DNA from: Paracoccaceae bacterium
Lineage (GTDB): Bacteria > Pseudomonadota > Alphaproteobacteria > Rhodobacterales > Rhodobacteraceae
Assembly: GCA_947453525.1 (NCBI GenBank)
Contig: CANGHD010000009.1
Location: forward strand, 1-45,706
Direction: 5' to 3'
DNA: 45,706 bases
The notes under the pieces were generated by a model. It worked only from the letters and a program-made list of their open reading frames with translations, had not been told where the DNA came from and made no database searches. How positions within the stretch are numbered: the first letter of the stretch is position 1; the number at the start of each line of letters is the position of its first letter. Below, piece after piece: positions 35,810 to 45,706 of the stretch. The translations under genes were made by a program, and so were the position numbers.

Positions 35810-36280
35810 ATGCGGGTGCATCTGATTGCGGTGGGGCGGCTGAGAGCCGGGCCTGAGCGCGATCTGGTGGATGATTATGTCTTGAGGTTCGACAGGACCG
35901 GGCGGCCCTTGGGGCTTGGCCCGGCTGTTGAACATGAGGTCGAGGACAAGAAGAACCTCGGGCCGGGGGCGGAGGCGGAGCTATTGGCGCGGGCGGTGCC
36001 CTCCGGGGCGGTTCTGGTGACGCTGGATGAGCGGGGCCGCGTGATGACCTCGCCGGAGTTTGCCGGGATGCTGGCGAAGTGGCGCGATGGCGGGCGGCAG
36101 GATGTGGCCTTTGTCATCGGCGGGGCGGATGGGATTGATCCGGGGTTGCGGGCCAAGGCAGACGCCTCGGTCAGCTTCGGGGCGATGGTTTGGCCGCATA
36201 TGCTGGTTCGGGTCATGCTGGCCGAACAATTGTACCGGGCGGCGACGATCTTGAGCGGCGGGCCGTATCATCGGGCGTGA
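35810..36280 (+). CDS. rlmH: 23S rRNA pseudouridine-1915 N3-methyltransferase RlmH
   Basis: This 156-residue SPOUT methyltransferase starts MRVHLIAVGRLRAGPERDLVDDY, has LVTLDERGRVMTSPEFA and FVIGGADGIDP (knot and SAM site), and ends WPHMLVRVMLAEQLYRAATILSGGPYHR, the RlmH signature. It modifies helix 69 of 23S rRNA on 70S ribosomes. Its ATG follows the rsfS stop with no gap. The stop codon forms the first three bases of a perfect 20-bp palindrome. Confidence 0.96.
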   Translation: MRVHLIAVGRLRAGPERDLVDDYVLRFDRTGRPLGLGPAVEHEVEDKKNLGPGAEAELLARAVPSGAVLVTLDERGRVMTSPEFAGMLAKWRDGGRQDVAFVIGGADGIDPGLRAKADASVSFGAMVWPHMLVRVMLAEQLYRAATILSGGPYHRA

Positions 36281-36297
36281 TTGCACGCGTGCAATCA
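36278..36297. promoter_or_regulatory. Perfect 20-bp palindrome, probable operator
   Basis: TGATTGCACGCGTGCAATCA is fully symmetric. Its inner 14 bp, TTGCA-CGCG-TGCAA, have the TTG-N8-CAA layout of Crp/Fnr-superfamily boxes. TATAGT at 36315-36320 is a good -10 candidate with no normal -35, and the palindrome centre falls about 40 bp upstream of the expected transcript start. This suits activation of the following gene. With no loop it is a poor terminator. Confidence 0.6.
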
Positions 36298-36371
36298 TTG
36301 GTAAGGCATTGTTTTATAGTTACTTTCCAAATTCTGTTTACCTATCGTTAACCTGAACCCCGAGGCCGCAG

Positions 36372-37280
36372 ATGACCGTGCATGAAGATCACAGCTTTCG
36401 GACGTGGCAGGCGGTCGGTGATCTGGTGCATCATGTGAAGCCCTTGTTGGCCGTGCATCTTGGCGCTGTGGCTGAGGCCTCTGGCCTGTCGATCCGGGCG
36501 GCGGGGGCGGCGGTTGGACGGCTGCGGGATGATCATTTCCGCTTTGCGGATGAGACGGCGGCGCTGCGGGAGGGGCTGGAGGCTCTGGCTTTGACGCGGG
36601 GTGAGGGGTTTGACTTGGCCGTGGTGACGCTGTTGGCGGATGTTTTGCAGACCCGGCACGGCAACGGGCTGCTCGCGGAGGTTTGGACAGAGGCCAAGCT
36701 GCGGTTGCGGGATTGGCCGGACACTTTGCGCGCAGCGGTGGCGAATGGGCTGCGGCGGGCGGTGGAGTTGGGGGCGATTGAGCTTGAAGCGCCCTCTGAC
36801 GACGAATGCCTGACCCGGGGTGCCGACGCTATTGCCCCTGCGCTGCTGCGCATCGTGCGGGCGATGCGGCCGGATGAGTTGTTGGCGGTGGCAGCGGCGG
36901 ATGACGGGCAGGAGGCGGAGCGGCATCTGGCGGCGCTGAAAGAGATGATCCGCCACCGGGACGGGATCTTCCTGCCGGATGAGGACGAATACCCGCTGGA
37001 GGTTGTCGCACGGACGGCGCTTGGGGCGGACAATCCGGGATTTGAAGGCTGCACGGCGCTGCTGTTGCTTAACCTCCTCAAGACAGGCCTTACGGATCCG
37101 GGGTTCGATTGGAAATGGGAGAGGCTGGCTGCGGCCTATGGCGCGCTGCGACCCTCGGCACGAGACCCGATCCTCGCGGCGATCCGGCATCTCTATGAAA
37201 CGGGTCCCGATTTTCTCGGATCTTCAGAGGCCGATTTTCAGGCCGGGCTGATCATCACGGTGGTGGATGAGGTTCTGTGA
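36372..37280 (+). CDS. Orphan cytoplasmic protein of unknown function
   Basis: I do not recognise this 302-residue protein. It has no signal peptide or membrane segment and is predicted to be almost entirely helical: AVAEASGLSIRAAGAAVGRL, REGLEALALTRGEGFDLAVVTLLADVL, ADAIAPALLRIVRAMRPDELLAV, then a linker GIFLPDEDEYPLEVV and a C-terminal helical part ending LIITVVDEVL. It is rich in Ala and Leu and acidic residues; one cysteine is in EGCTALLL. GAGG lies 6 bp before the ATG. It lies between rlmH and gpmI behind a palindromic promoter, with about 90 bp on each side. Confidence 0.8.
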   Translation: MTVHEDHSFRTWQAVGDLVHHVKPLLAVHLGAVAEASGLSIRAAGAAVGRLRDDHFRFADETAALREGLEALALTRGEGFDLAVVTLLADVLQTRHGNGLLAEVWTEAKLRLRDWPDTLRAAVANGLRRAVELGAIELEAPSDDECLTRGADAIAPALLRIVRAMRPDELLAVAAADDGQEAERHLAALKEMIRHRDGIFLPDEDEYPLEVVARTALGADNPGFEGCTALLLLNLLKTGLTDPGFDWKWERLAAAYGALRPSARDPILAAIRHLYETGPDFLGSSEADFQAGLIITVVDEVL

Positions 37281-37369
37281 CGCCTGTCTCAGTCATCACA
37301 TCACCGGTCATGATTGCTCTACCTGCTTTGGGATATTAGAAGAGCCTGAAGCCTTTGAAGGATACCCCC

Positions 37370-38893
37370 ATGACCGCCCATAAACCCGTTGTTCTGTGCA
37401 TTCTGGATGGCTGGGGGATTGGGGCCAATCCGGCGGTTTCGGCCCCGGCGCAGGCGCAGGTGCCGAACTTCAACCGGATTTGGGAGACGTGCCCGCACTC
37501 GACGCTGACGACCTTCGGGCCGCAGGTCGGCTTGCCGACGGGGCAGATGGGGAACTCCGAGGTGGGGCATACCAACATCGGGGCCGGGCGGATTGTGGCG
37601 ATGGATCTGGGGGCGATTGATCTGGCCATCGAGGATGGGTCGTTTGCTGCGAACGAGGCTTTGGTGGGGTTTATCGCCAAGATGAAAGCTTCGGGCGGGA
37701 CGGCGCATCTGATGGGGGTTGTGTCGAACGGCGGGGTGCATGGGCATATTCTGCAGGTGCTGGCGGCCTGTCGGGCGATCACGGCGGCGGGCGTGCCGGT
37801 GGTTTTGCATGCGATCACCGATGGGCGCGATGTGGCGCCGGATTCGGCTGTGCGGTTTGTCGATGAACTGATGGCGGGTCTGCCAGCGGGGGCGAAGGTT
37901 GGCACGGTGATCGGGCGCTACTGGGCGATGGACCGGGACAATCGGTGGGAGCGGGTGGCGCGGGCCTATCAGGCGATGGTGAATGCCACGGGCGAGCACG
38001 CGGCGACGCCTGCGGCGGCGGTGGCAGCGTCCTACGCCAAGAAAGAGATGGACGAGTTCATCGCGCCGACGGTGATCGGCGATTATGCCGGGGCCAAGGA
38101 TGGCGACGGGTATTTCTGTCTGAATTTCCGGTCGGACCGGGCGCGGGAGATTCTGGCGGCTTTGGGCGACCCGGAGTTTCAGGGGTTTGAGACGGGCAAA
38201 AGGCCGGTCTGGGCGGCGATGCTGGGGATGGTGGAGTATTCCACCACGCACAACACCTATATGACGACGGCGTTTCCGGCGCGGTCCTTGCCGAATACGA
38301 TTGGGGAATGGGTGGCCTCGCATGGGTTGACGCAGCTGCGGTTGGCCGAGACGGAGAAATATCCGCATGTCACCTTCTTCCTGAACGGGGGCCGTGAGGT
38401 GCCGTTTGCGGGCGAGGATCGCTATATGGCGCAATCGCCCAAGGTCGCGACCTATGACTTGCAGCCGGAAATGAGTGCGGCGGAGGTGGCGGCGCATTTG
38501 GTGCTGGGCATCGACAAGGGGTATGACCTGATCGTGGTCAACTTCGCCAATCCGGATATGGTGGGGCATACGGGAAGCCTGCCCGCCGCGATCAAGGCTT
38601 GCGAGGCGGTAGACCTTGGTTTGGGGCTGGCATTGGCCGCGTTGCAGAAGGCGGGGGGGGCGATGATCGTCACGGCGGATCATGGCAATTGCGAGTTGAT
38701 GGTCGATCCGGTGACCGGCGGGCCGCATACCTCACACACCGTGAACCCGGTGCCGGTGGTGCTGGTGGGTGGGCCCGAGGGGGCGAAGCTGCGCGATGGC
38801 GGCAAGCTGGCCGATCTGGCGCCGACGCTGCTGGCGCTGATGGGGTTGCCGCAGCCGGTGGAGATGACGGGAAAGAGTTTGCTTCTGGCATGA
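37370..38893 (+). CDS. gpmI: 2,3-bisphosphoglycerate-independent phosphoglycerate mutase
   Basis: This 507-residue Mn-dependent enzyme of the alkaline-phosphatase superfamily interconverts 3- and 2-phosphoglycerate. It has VLCILDGWGIG with a metal Asp, nucleophile Ser63 in GQMGNSEVGHTNIGAGR, AITDGRDVAPDSA, FRSDRAREI, NFANPDMVGHTG and TADHGNCE (metal ligands). AAGG lies 8 bp before the ATG at 37370. The stop overlaps the next ATG (ATGA), coupling a glycolytic enzyme to cell-wall genes. Confidence 0.97.
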   Translation: MTAHKPVVLCILDGWGIGANPAVSAPAQAQVPNFNRIWETCPHSTLTTFGPQVGLPTGQMGNSEVGHTNIGAGRIVAMDLGAIDLAIEDGSFAANEALVGFIAKMKASGGTAHLMGVVSNGGVHGHILQVLAACRAITAAGVPVVLHAITDGRDVAPDSAVRFVDELMAGLPAGAKVGTVIGRYWAMDRDNRWERVARAYQAMVNATGEHAATPAAAVAASYAKKEMDEFIAPTVIGDYAGAKDGDGYFCLNFRSDRAREILAALGDPEFQGFETGKRPVWAAMLGMVEYSTTHNTYMTTAFPARSLPNTIGEWVASHGLTQLRLAETEKYPHVTFFLNGGREVPFAGEDRYMAQSPKVATYDLQPEMSAAEVAAHLVLGIDKGYDLIVVNFANPDMVGHTGSLPAAIKACEAVDLGLGLALAALQKAGGAMIVTADHGNCELMVDPVTGGPHTSHTVNPVPVVLVGGPEGAKLRDGGKLADLAPTLLALMGLPQPVEMTGKSLLLA

Positions 38894-40032
38894 TCAAAGC
38901 GCTGGCCTTGGCTATCCTGCTTGCGTCGCCGGTGGCGGCGCAGGATGCATCGCCGGAGGTGGTGGGCGATGTGGCGAAGGCGGCGCTGAAAGCCTCCACC
39001 GATCTGGGCGAGGCGGTCAAGGCGCTGGAGGCGGCGGAGGCGGCCAAGGACCGGGTTGCGGCGCTGACCACGACGATCCGCGCCTATGAGGCGGGGCTGG
39101 CGGCGCTGCGCGAGGCGATGCGGCAGGCGGAACTGCGCGAAAGCTCCTTGAGCATCCAGTTTCAGGCCAAACGGGGCGAGGTGTCGCAACTGCTGGGGGT
39201 GCTGGCGGGGCTGGATGCCAATCCGGGCCCGTTGCTGCTGCTGCATCCGGACGGGCCCTTGGGCACCGTGCGGTCAGGGATGATTCTGGCCGAGGTGGCG
39301 CCGGACTTGCAGACGGAAGCGGCGGCGCTCAAGCAGGATCTGACGGAGCTGCGCGACCTGCGCGCCCTGCAGGCGGCCGCGCAGACGACGCTGGGCGAGG
39401 GGCTGACCCGGGTGCAAATGGCGCGCACCGATCTGTCACAGGCCATGTCCGACCGGACCGCCCTGCCGAAACGGATCACCGAGGACCCGGCGGCCCTGCA
39501 ATCCTTGCTGGACAGCGCCAAGACGCTGGCGGGTTTTGCCAAGGGCTTGGGCGTGCCGGACAGCAGCGTTCAGGGTTTTGCCGCGGCAAAGGGCACTTTG
39601 GTCTGGCCCGCTTTGGGGCATATTCTCCTGCATGCGGGCGAAACCGATGCCAAAGGGGTCACCAAGCCTGGGGTGACGCTGGCGACACGGCCACTGGCCC
39701 TGGTGACGGCGCCTTGGGCCGGGACGATTCGCTACCGGGGGCCGTTGCTCGACTACGGAAATGTGATGATACTGGAGCCGGGACAGGGCTATCTACTGGT
39801 TATGGCTGGACTCGATCAGGTTTATGGCGAGGTTGGCGATGTGGTGTCACGCGGGGCTGCGCTGGGGTTGATGGGCGGGACGGAGGAGACCTCTGCGGCA
39901 GGTGCCGCCGATATCCTGAGGCCTGCCGAAAACGGCGCTGGTGCAAGTGACAGCGAAACGCTTTATGTAGAACTGCGCAAGGGGGCTGAGGCCATCGACC
40001 CGATGGATTGGTTCGCCGCTAACGAGGAATAA
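38890..40032 (+). CDS. EnvC-like murein hydrolase activator (degenerate M23/LytM domain)
   Basis: The 380-residue protein has a signal peptide (MIKALALAILLASPVAAQ) and a long helical, probably coiled-coil region to about residue 220. A C-terminal LytM-like domain follows: LVWPALGHILLHAGE, TAPWAGTIRYRGPLLDYGNVMILEPGQGYLLVMAGL, GDVVSRGAALGLMGG and LYVELRKGAEAIDPMDW. The zinc-binding HxH of active M23 peptidases is missing (VMAGL where YAHL is usual), and HG after the second strand is replaced by PG. This supports an EnvC-type activator of amidases rather than a hydrolase. It sits before ctpA with a 6-bp gap, a common pairing. Confidence 0.88.
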   Translation: MIKALALAILLASPVAAQDASPEVVGDVAKAALKASTDLGEAVKALEAAEAAKDRVAALTTTIRAYEAGLAALREAMRQAELRESSLSIQFQAKRGEVSQLLGVLAGLDANPGPLLLLHPDGPLGTVRSGMILAEVAPDLQTEAAALKQDLTELRDLRALQAAAQTTLGEGLTRVQMARTDLSQAMSDRTALPKRITEDPAALQSLLDSAKTLAGFAKGLGVPDSSVQGFAAAKGTLVWPALGHILLHAGETDAKGVTKPGVTLATRPLALVTAPWAGTIRYRGPLLDYGNVMILEPGQGYLLVMAGLDQVYGEVGDVVSRGAALGLMGGTEETSAAGAADILRPAENGAGASDSETLYVELRKGAEAIDPMDWFAANEE

Positions 40033-40038
40033 AAAGGC

Positions 40039-41379
40039 ATGAACAAGGTTCTGATGGCCGCTTTGGGCGGTACGGTGGCCGGGGCGCTGCTTGTGACGCA
40101 ATTCGCCGGGCCGCTGATCGCCCAGGATGCAACGAAGAATGCTTCCGTCTATCAGCAGCTGGACCTGTTCGGCGATGCCTTCGAGCGCATCCGCAGCCAG
40201 TATGTCGAGCAAGTTGACAGCCAGAAGCTGATCGAAGCGGCGATCAACGGCATGCTCTCCTCGCTGGACCCGCATTCCAGCTACATGAACGCCAAGGATT
40301 ATGCCGCGATGCAGGTCCAGACCAAGGGCGAGTTTGGCGGGCTTGGCATCGAGGTGACGATGCAGGACGGCTATATCAAGGTGGTCTCGCCGATTGACGG
40401 CACGCCGGCGGACAAGGCGGGGATCAAGACGGGCGACCTGATCATCAAGGTCGACGGCAAGTCGGTCAACGGGCTGACGATGGATCAGGCGGTCGATCTG
40501 ATGCGCGGGCCGATCGGGTCGGAAGTGGTGGTCACCGTGGTGCGCGAGGGGACCAAGGACCCGTTCGACGTCTCGATCATCCGCGACACGATCAAGGTTG
40601 CCGCCGTCAAAGGCCGGCTGGAGGGCGATACCGTGGTGCTGCGTATCACCTCGTTCACGGATCAGACCGAAAGCGGGCTGGAGTCGGAACTGAAGAAAGC
40701 CGTGGATCAGGCGGGTGGTCTGGACAAGGTCAACGGTCTGGTGCTGGACCTGCGCAACAACCCGGGCGGATTGCTGATGCAGGCCATCCAGGTCTCGGAC
40801 GCGTTCCTGAACGAGGGCGAGATCGTGTCGACCCGGGGCCGCAATCCGAAAGACAACGAACGGTTCAATGCGACCAAGGGCGATCTGATCAACGGCAAGC
40901 CGATCGTGGTGCTGATCAACGGCGGCTCGGCCTCGGCGTCGGAAATCGTGGCGGGGGCCTTGCAGGACCATCACCGCGTGATCGTGGTGGGGACCAAGAG
41001 CTTCGGCAAGGGGTCGGTCCAGACCATCCTGCCGGTGCGCGGCGACGGGGCGATGCGTCTGACGACGGCGCGGTATTACACGCCCTCGGGCCGGTCGATC
41101 CAGGCTTTGGGCGTGATGCCGGATATCGTGGTGAACCAGCCGGTGGTGGATCCGAATGCCAAGCCGGTGGATACGGCCAAGGACCCGAACAAGATGACCT
41201 CGGAAGCTGATCTGAACGGGATTCTGTCGAATGACTCGATGACCGATGAAGAGAAAAAGCAGCTTGAAGAGGAACGCGCCCGCACCGAAGAAGCCGCCAA
41301 GCTGCGCGACAGCGACTTCCAGCTGGCCTATGCCATCGACATCCTGCGCGGGCTGAACGCCGTGGCCAAGCAGCCGTGA
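40039..41379 (+). CDS. ctpA: Carboxy-terminal processing protease (S41)
   Basis: The 446-residue periplasmic protease has an N-terminal signal/anchor ([24 protein letters not shown]), a PDZ domain near residues 95-170 ([33 protein letters not shown]) and the S41 core. The catalytic Ser lies in GGSASASEI (295-303) and the general-base Lys in [11 protein letters not shown]. It ends in a charged EEEKK-type helix. It cleaves C-termini of envelope proteins and can control cell-wall hydrolases. Adjacency to the EnvC-like protein fits that role. Its stop overlaps the rppH start. Confidence 0.95.
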   Translation: MNKVLMAALGGTVAGALLVTQFAGPLIAQDATKNASVYQQLDLFGDAFERIRSQYVEQVDSQKLIEAAINGMLSSLDPHSSYMNAKDYAAMQVQTKGEFGGLGIEVTMQDGYIKVVSPIDGTPADKAGIKTGDLIIKVDGKSVNGLTMDQAVDLMRGPIGSEVVVTVVREGTKDPFDVSIIRDTIKVAAVKGRLEGDTVVLRITSFTDQTESGLESELKKAVDQAGGLDKVNGLVLDLRNNPGGLLMQAIQVSDAFLNEGEIVSTRGRNPKDNERFNATKGDLINGKPIVVLINGGSASASEIVAGALQDHHRVIVVGTKSFGKGSVQTILPVRGDGAMRLTTARYYTPSGRSIQALGVMPDIVVNQPVVDPNAKPVDTAKDPNKMTSEADLNGILSNDSMTDEEKKQLEEERARTEEAAKLRDSDFQLAYAIDILRGLNAVAKQP

Positions 41380-41864
41380 GTTCCGATCTGCCCTATCGGC
41401 CCTGCGTGGGCGTGACCTTGATCAACCCTTCGGGGTTGATCTTCGCGGGGCGCCGTCTGGATGGTGGGGCCACGAAAGAGGGGGCGGAGGCCTGGCAAAT
41501 GCCGCAGGGTGGGATCGACGCGGACGAAAAGCCCCGCGCCGCCGCCCTGCGCGAATTGGGCGAGGAAACCGGGGTGACGCCCGATCTGGTGGAGTTTGTG
41601 GCAAAATCAAAGGAGTGGCTGACCTATGATCTGCCGTCGGACCTGCTCGGCAAGGTCTGGGGCGGCAAGTACAGGGGGCAGCGGCAGCGCTGGTTCCTGT
41701 ACCGGTTTACCGGCTCGGATGATCAGGTCAACATCGTGCAGCCGCATCAGGAGTTCGGGCAATGGCGCTGGATTGCGGCGGAGGAGATGCTGGCGCGGAT
41801 CGTGCCCTTCAAGCGCGAGGTCTACGCGCAGGTGATCGCGGAGTTCCGCGCCCACCTGGCCTGA
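41376..41864 (+). CDS. rppH: RNA 5'-pyrophosphohydrolase (Nudix)
   Basis: This 162-residue Nudix enzyme starts from a GTG that overlaps the ctpA stop (GTGA). [21 protein letters not shown] precedes the Nudix box at residues 45-67 (G46, E51, R59, E60, E63, E64, G66). [21 protein letters not shown] and FGQWRWI are typical of RppH. It removes pyrophosphate from triphosphorylated mRNA 5' ends, starting decay, and may also hydrolyse dinucleoside polyphosphates. It ends the plus-strand block and converges on the glycosyltransferase. Confidence 0.94.
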   Translation: MSSDLPYRPCVGVTLINPSGLIFAGRRLDGGATKEGAEAWQMPQGGIDADEKPRAAALRELGEETGVTPDLVEFVAKSKEWLTYDLPSDLLGKVWGGKYRGQRQRWFLYRFTGSDDQVNIVQPHQEFGQWRWIAAEEMLARIVPFKREVYAQVIAEFRAHLA

Positions 41865-41891
41865 GCGGGGCTGGTTCGGGCTGAGACAGCG

Positions 41892-44122
<2,231 letters not shown>

Positions 44123-44203
44123 TTAACAGATCAATTCGCAGTGGCAATCCGCACCCGCGCGGCGCGACAGCGAATCGTCCAGACGGGCGGACGCGGCGAA
44201 AGG

Positions 44204-45247
44204 TCAGTTCTTCCGCAGAGCAGCGCTTGACAGCAGATCGCGGACCATGGGGATGACCTTCTGACCATAAAGCTGCAAGCACGTCAGCAGCTTGTCATGC
44301 GGGATGGGTCCGGTGGTGTATTTCATGTCAAACCGCGCAAGCCCCAGATCGGCTACGGTCGCCGCGATCTTCCGGGCCACGGTTTCCGGGGAGCCGACGT
44401 AGAGCGAGCCATGCTCGACTTCTTCGATGAACCGGGTCTTGCTCGTCGGCGGCCAGCCTCGCTCGCGCCCGATGCGGCCGAACATGTCCTGATAGGCGGG
44501 CCACGCAATCTCGCGCGCGTCCTCATCCGTCGCGGCGATGAAGCCGGGAGAGTGGACGCCCACCGGACGGACGGGCTTTTGCAACTGGGCGCAGGCGCGA
44601 TGGTACAGGTCAATGTAGGGCAGGAATCGTCGCGGGTCGCCGCCGATGATGGCCAGCATCAGTTGCAGGTCTTGCCGCACGACACGCACCACCGATTCCG
44701 GGCTGCCGCCCACGCCGACCCAGACGGTCATGCCTTCCGGCCCCAGGGGCGGCTGGACACGAGCCTTGGTCAGGCCGGTGCGGGTCTGGCCAGCCCATGT
44801 CACTTCGGTCTCACGCACCAGTTTGGCGAAGAGGTCGAGCTTTTCTTCGAACAGCACGTCGTATTCGGCCATGTCATAGCCGAACAAGGGATAGCTTTCG
44901 GTAAAGCTGCCCCGGCCCAGAATGGCCTCCGCCCGGCCATTCGACACGGCGTTGAGCGTGGAGAACCGCTGGAAGGCCCGCACCGGATCATCCGAGGACA
45001 GCACCGTCACCGCCGTGCCCAGTTTTATGCGCCTGGTGCGGCCAGCGATGGCGGCCAGCACGATCTCGGGGGCGGAAATCGCGAAATCGGGGCGGTGGTG
45101 TTCGCCCAGACCGATGAAGTCGATGCCGACCTCGTCGGCCAAGGCCGCCTCGTCCACCACATCGCGCAGCACTTCGTCGGGCCGCTTCAGTTTGCCGTCC
45201 CGCCCCAGCGAGATATCGCCAAAGGTATCCAAGCCCAGTTCCACCAT
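44204..45247 (-). CDS. LLM-class flavin-dependent oxidoreductase (Atu2307/SP_0267-like)
   Basis: The 347-residue luciferase-like TIM-barrel protein starts VELGLDTFGDISLG. It has VDEAALADEVGIDFIGLGEHHRPDFAISAPEIVLAAIAGRT, LGTAVTVLSSDDPVRAFQRFSTLNAVSNGRAEAILGRGSFTES and GSPETVARKIA, typical of the Atu2307 subgroup. It probably uses FMNH2 or a related flavin; the substrate is unknown. The start at 45247 has GGAGG 8 bp upstream. The frame is open to 45367, but that would run into the tRNA terminator hairpin. It is read away from the integration site. Confidence 0.9.
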   Translation of the reverse strand: MVELGLDTFGDISLGRDGKLKRPDEVLRDVVDEAALADEVGIDFIGLGEHHRPDFAISAPEIVLAAIAGRTRRIKLGTAVTVLSSDDPVRAFQRFSTLNAVSNGRAEAILGRGSFTESYPLFGYDMAEYDVLFEEKLDLFAKLVRETEVTWAGQTRTGLTKARVQPPLGPEGMTVWVGVGGSPESVVRVVRQDLQLMLAIIGGDPRRFLPYIDLYHRACAQLQKPVRPVGVHSPGFIAATDEDAREIAWPAYQDMFGRIGRERGWPPTSKTRFIEEVEHGSLYVGSPETVARKIAATVADLGLARFDMKYTTGPIPHDKLLTCLQLYGQKVIPMVRDLLSSAALRKN

Positions 45248-45366
45248 CACCTTAGCCTCCGGCTTTGCACCAGACATATGGGAATTCAGTTCGCGGGTGA
45301 AAGGCGCAAAGCGGCAGAGCCTCTGCGCGTCGCTGCAGACCGGGGCCTTTGGGTCGGCAATGAACA

Positions 45367-45396
45367 AAGGGCTTGAGTGTTGCCACTCAAGCCCTT
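45367..45396 (-). terminator. Terminator of the tRNA-Lys locus
   Basis: AAGGGCTTGAGTG and CACTCAAGCCCTT form a perfect 13-bp stem with a TTGC loop. It lies 6 bp past the tRNA 3' end on the minus strand and is followed by TTTGTT when the flanking T is included. It would end tRNA-Lys transcription from the uninterrupted locus. Confidence 0.75.
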
Positions 45397-45401
45397 GATA
45401 T

Positions 45402-45451
45402 TGGTGAGCCGGTCGGGATCCGAACCCGAGACCTACTGATTAAAAGTCAGT
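45402..45451 (-). pseudogene. 3' half of tRNA-Lys(TTT): attachment site of an integrated element
   Basis: On the minus strand the segment gives anticodon arm ACTGA-CTTTTAA-TCAGT (anticodon TTT), a full T arm (GTTCGGATC region), acceptor strand CCGGCTC, discriminator A and CCA. The 5' half of the tRNA is absent: beyond 45451 the sequence shows no D arm or acceptor strand. This is what a tyrosine integrase leaves at the distal end of an element inserted in a tRNA 3' end. The intact tRNA would be at the far end of the element. Confidence 0.85.
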
Positions 45452-45644
45452 GGAATGGCCGTTTTGCAGTGGTAGCTTTGTGATTTATCCCACAAGTAAC
45501 CTGTAGTTTTTTATGATTACTACCAATAGCTTAGCTTGCCATATCGCTTTTCATTGGCTAACACAGGTCGGCGAAGTTCGCGAACAGCCACCCTCCGCGC
45601 GCCACCAGAGCGCCACCAGAGCGCCACCAGAAAGACCCGGCAAA
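45452..45644. mobile_element. Left end of an integrated element (non-coding)
   Basis: This end segment is clearly AT-richer than the flanking chromosome up to about 45565. It contains a 10-bp palindrome GTTCGCGAAC (45576-45585) and an 11-bp triple repeat before the integrase-like start. It probably holds arm-type integrase sites and the integrase promoter. The element continues past the right edge. Confidence 0.65.
45599..45631 (+). repeat. Triple direct repeat GCGCCACCAGA
   Basis: Three perfect 11-bp copies lie head to tail at 45599, 45610 and 45621, ending 13 bp before the integrase-like ATG. Possible roles are binding sites for an excision factor or repressor; simple slippage is the alternative. 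Confidence 0.85.
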
Positions 45645-45706
45645 ATGATAACCAAGCTGACCGAAGCCTTGATCGCCGCCACCAAGAAGCCCGCGTCGGG
45701 GCGCAT
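45645..45706 (+). CDS. Tyrosine-recombinase-type integrase, N-terminal fragment
   Basis: Only 20 complete codons are visible, reading MITKLTEALIAATKKPASGR before the window ends. The pattern of a short KLT start, a helix, then KKPASGR resembles the N-terminal DUF4102/SAM-like region of P4-type integrases (LTD...KPPAKGR). Its place immediately inside a tRNA-derived attachment site, reading away from the tRNA fragment, supports this strongly. No good ribosome site is seen, so the start could differ. Confidence 0.65.
   Translation, partial: MITKLTEALIAATKKPASGR

Noticed and set aside
37319-38728. 469-codon minus-strand frame opposite gpmI
   Set aside because: It is a shadow of gpmI, with Arg/His/Pro-rich low-complexity composition and no family match.
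45402-45480. Complete tRNA-Lys gene
   Set aside because: Only the anticodon arm through CCA is present; no D arm or 5' acceptor strand follows, so it cannot fold as a full tRNA.
45599-45631. CRISPR-like array
   Set aside because: The three 11-bp units are contiguous, with no spacers.

Overview
The window is a GC-rich, densely packed chromosomal segment from an alphaproteobacterium, almost certainly a member of the Rhodobacteraceae (Rhodobacter/Gemmobacter-like). Three things point there: the chvI-chvG-hprK-rapZ-EIIA(Man) block, pckA beside a long methylsuccinyl-CoA-dehydrogenase-type acyl-CoA dehydrogenase, and an Irr-type iron box in front of mbfA. About 43 protein genes, one complete tRNA (Pro-CGG) and one tRNA-Lys 3' fragment are supported. 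Many genes are joined by 4-base ATGA/GTGA overlaps, which suggests extensive translational coupling.

Layout. 1-3854 (minus): two-component system ChvI/ChvG, then HPr kinase, RapZ and the start of a PTS EIIA(Man) gene, a regulatory phosphotransferase module. 4208-9252 (plus): pckA, a secreted DUF3859 protein, mcd and an SDR reductase, a C2/C4 carbon assimilation theme; the pckA promoter region holds two LacI-type operator-like sites. 9235-12724: an FAD oxidase facing mnmD (an MnmC activity split in two), followed by two coupled EamA transporters. 12754-17957 (plus): Irr box and mbfA iron exporter, fghA (formaldehyde detoxification), a YaiI-like protein, a third EamA transporter, a HAD phosphatase and an ornithine-cyclodeaminase-like enzyme. 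18006-21360: divergent glpR/glpK and a secreted trypsin-like protease. 21492-23602 (minus): tRNA-Pro and two more EamA transporters. 23697-34044: leucine biosynthesis genes leuB, leuD and leuC (minus), with a Tat-exported DUF1800/DUF1501 pair, a divergent LysR/epimerase pair and a membrane-protein/EEP-phosphatase pair between leuB and leuD. 34258-41864: a small DUF3563-like protein, a SOUL protein, then rsfS-rlmH, an orphan helical protein behind a perfect 20-bp palindrome, and gpmI-envC-like-ctpA-rppH (ribosome maturation, glycolysis, cell-wall proteolysis, RNA decay). 41892-45247 (minus): galactofuranose genes (glycosyltransferase, glf) and an LLM-family flavin enzyme.

Right edge. From about 45452 the sequence changes. 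A tRNA-Lys 3' half with its terminator is followed by AT-richer DNA, an 11-bp triple repeat and the first codons of a tyrosine-recombinase-like integrase. This is the attachment-site junction of an integrated element that continues beyond the window.

I did not find a clearly new multi-gene defence or biosynthetic system. The best candidates for something undescribed are the orphan gene at 36372-37280 with its palindromic promoter, the DUF1800/DUF1501 pair in which only one partner carries an export signal, and the unseen cargo of the element starting at 45452.
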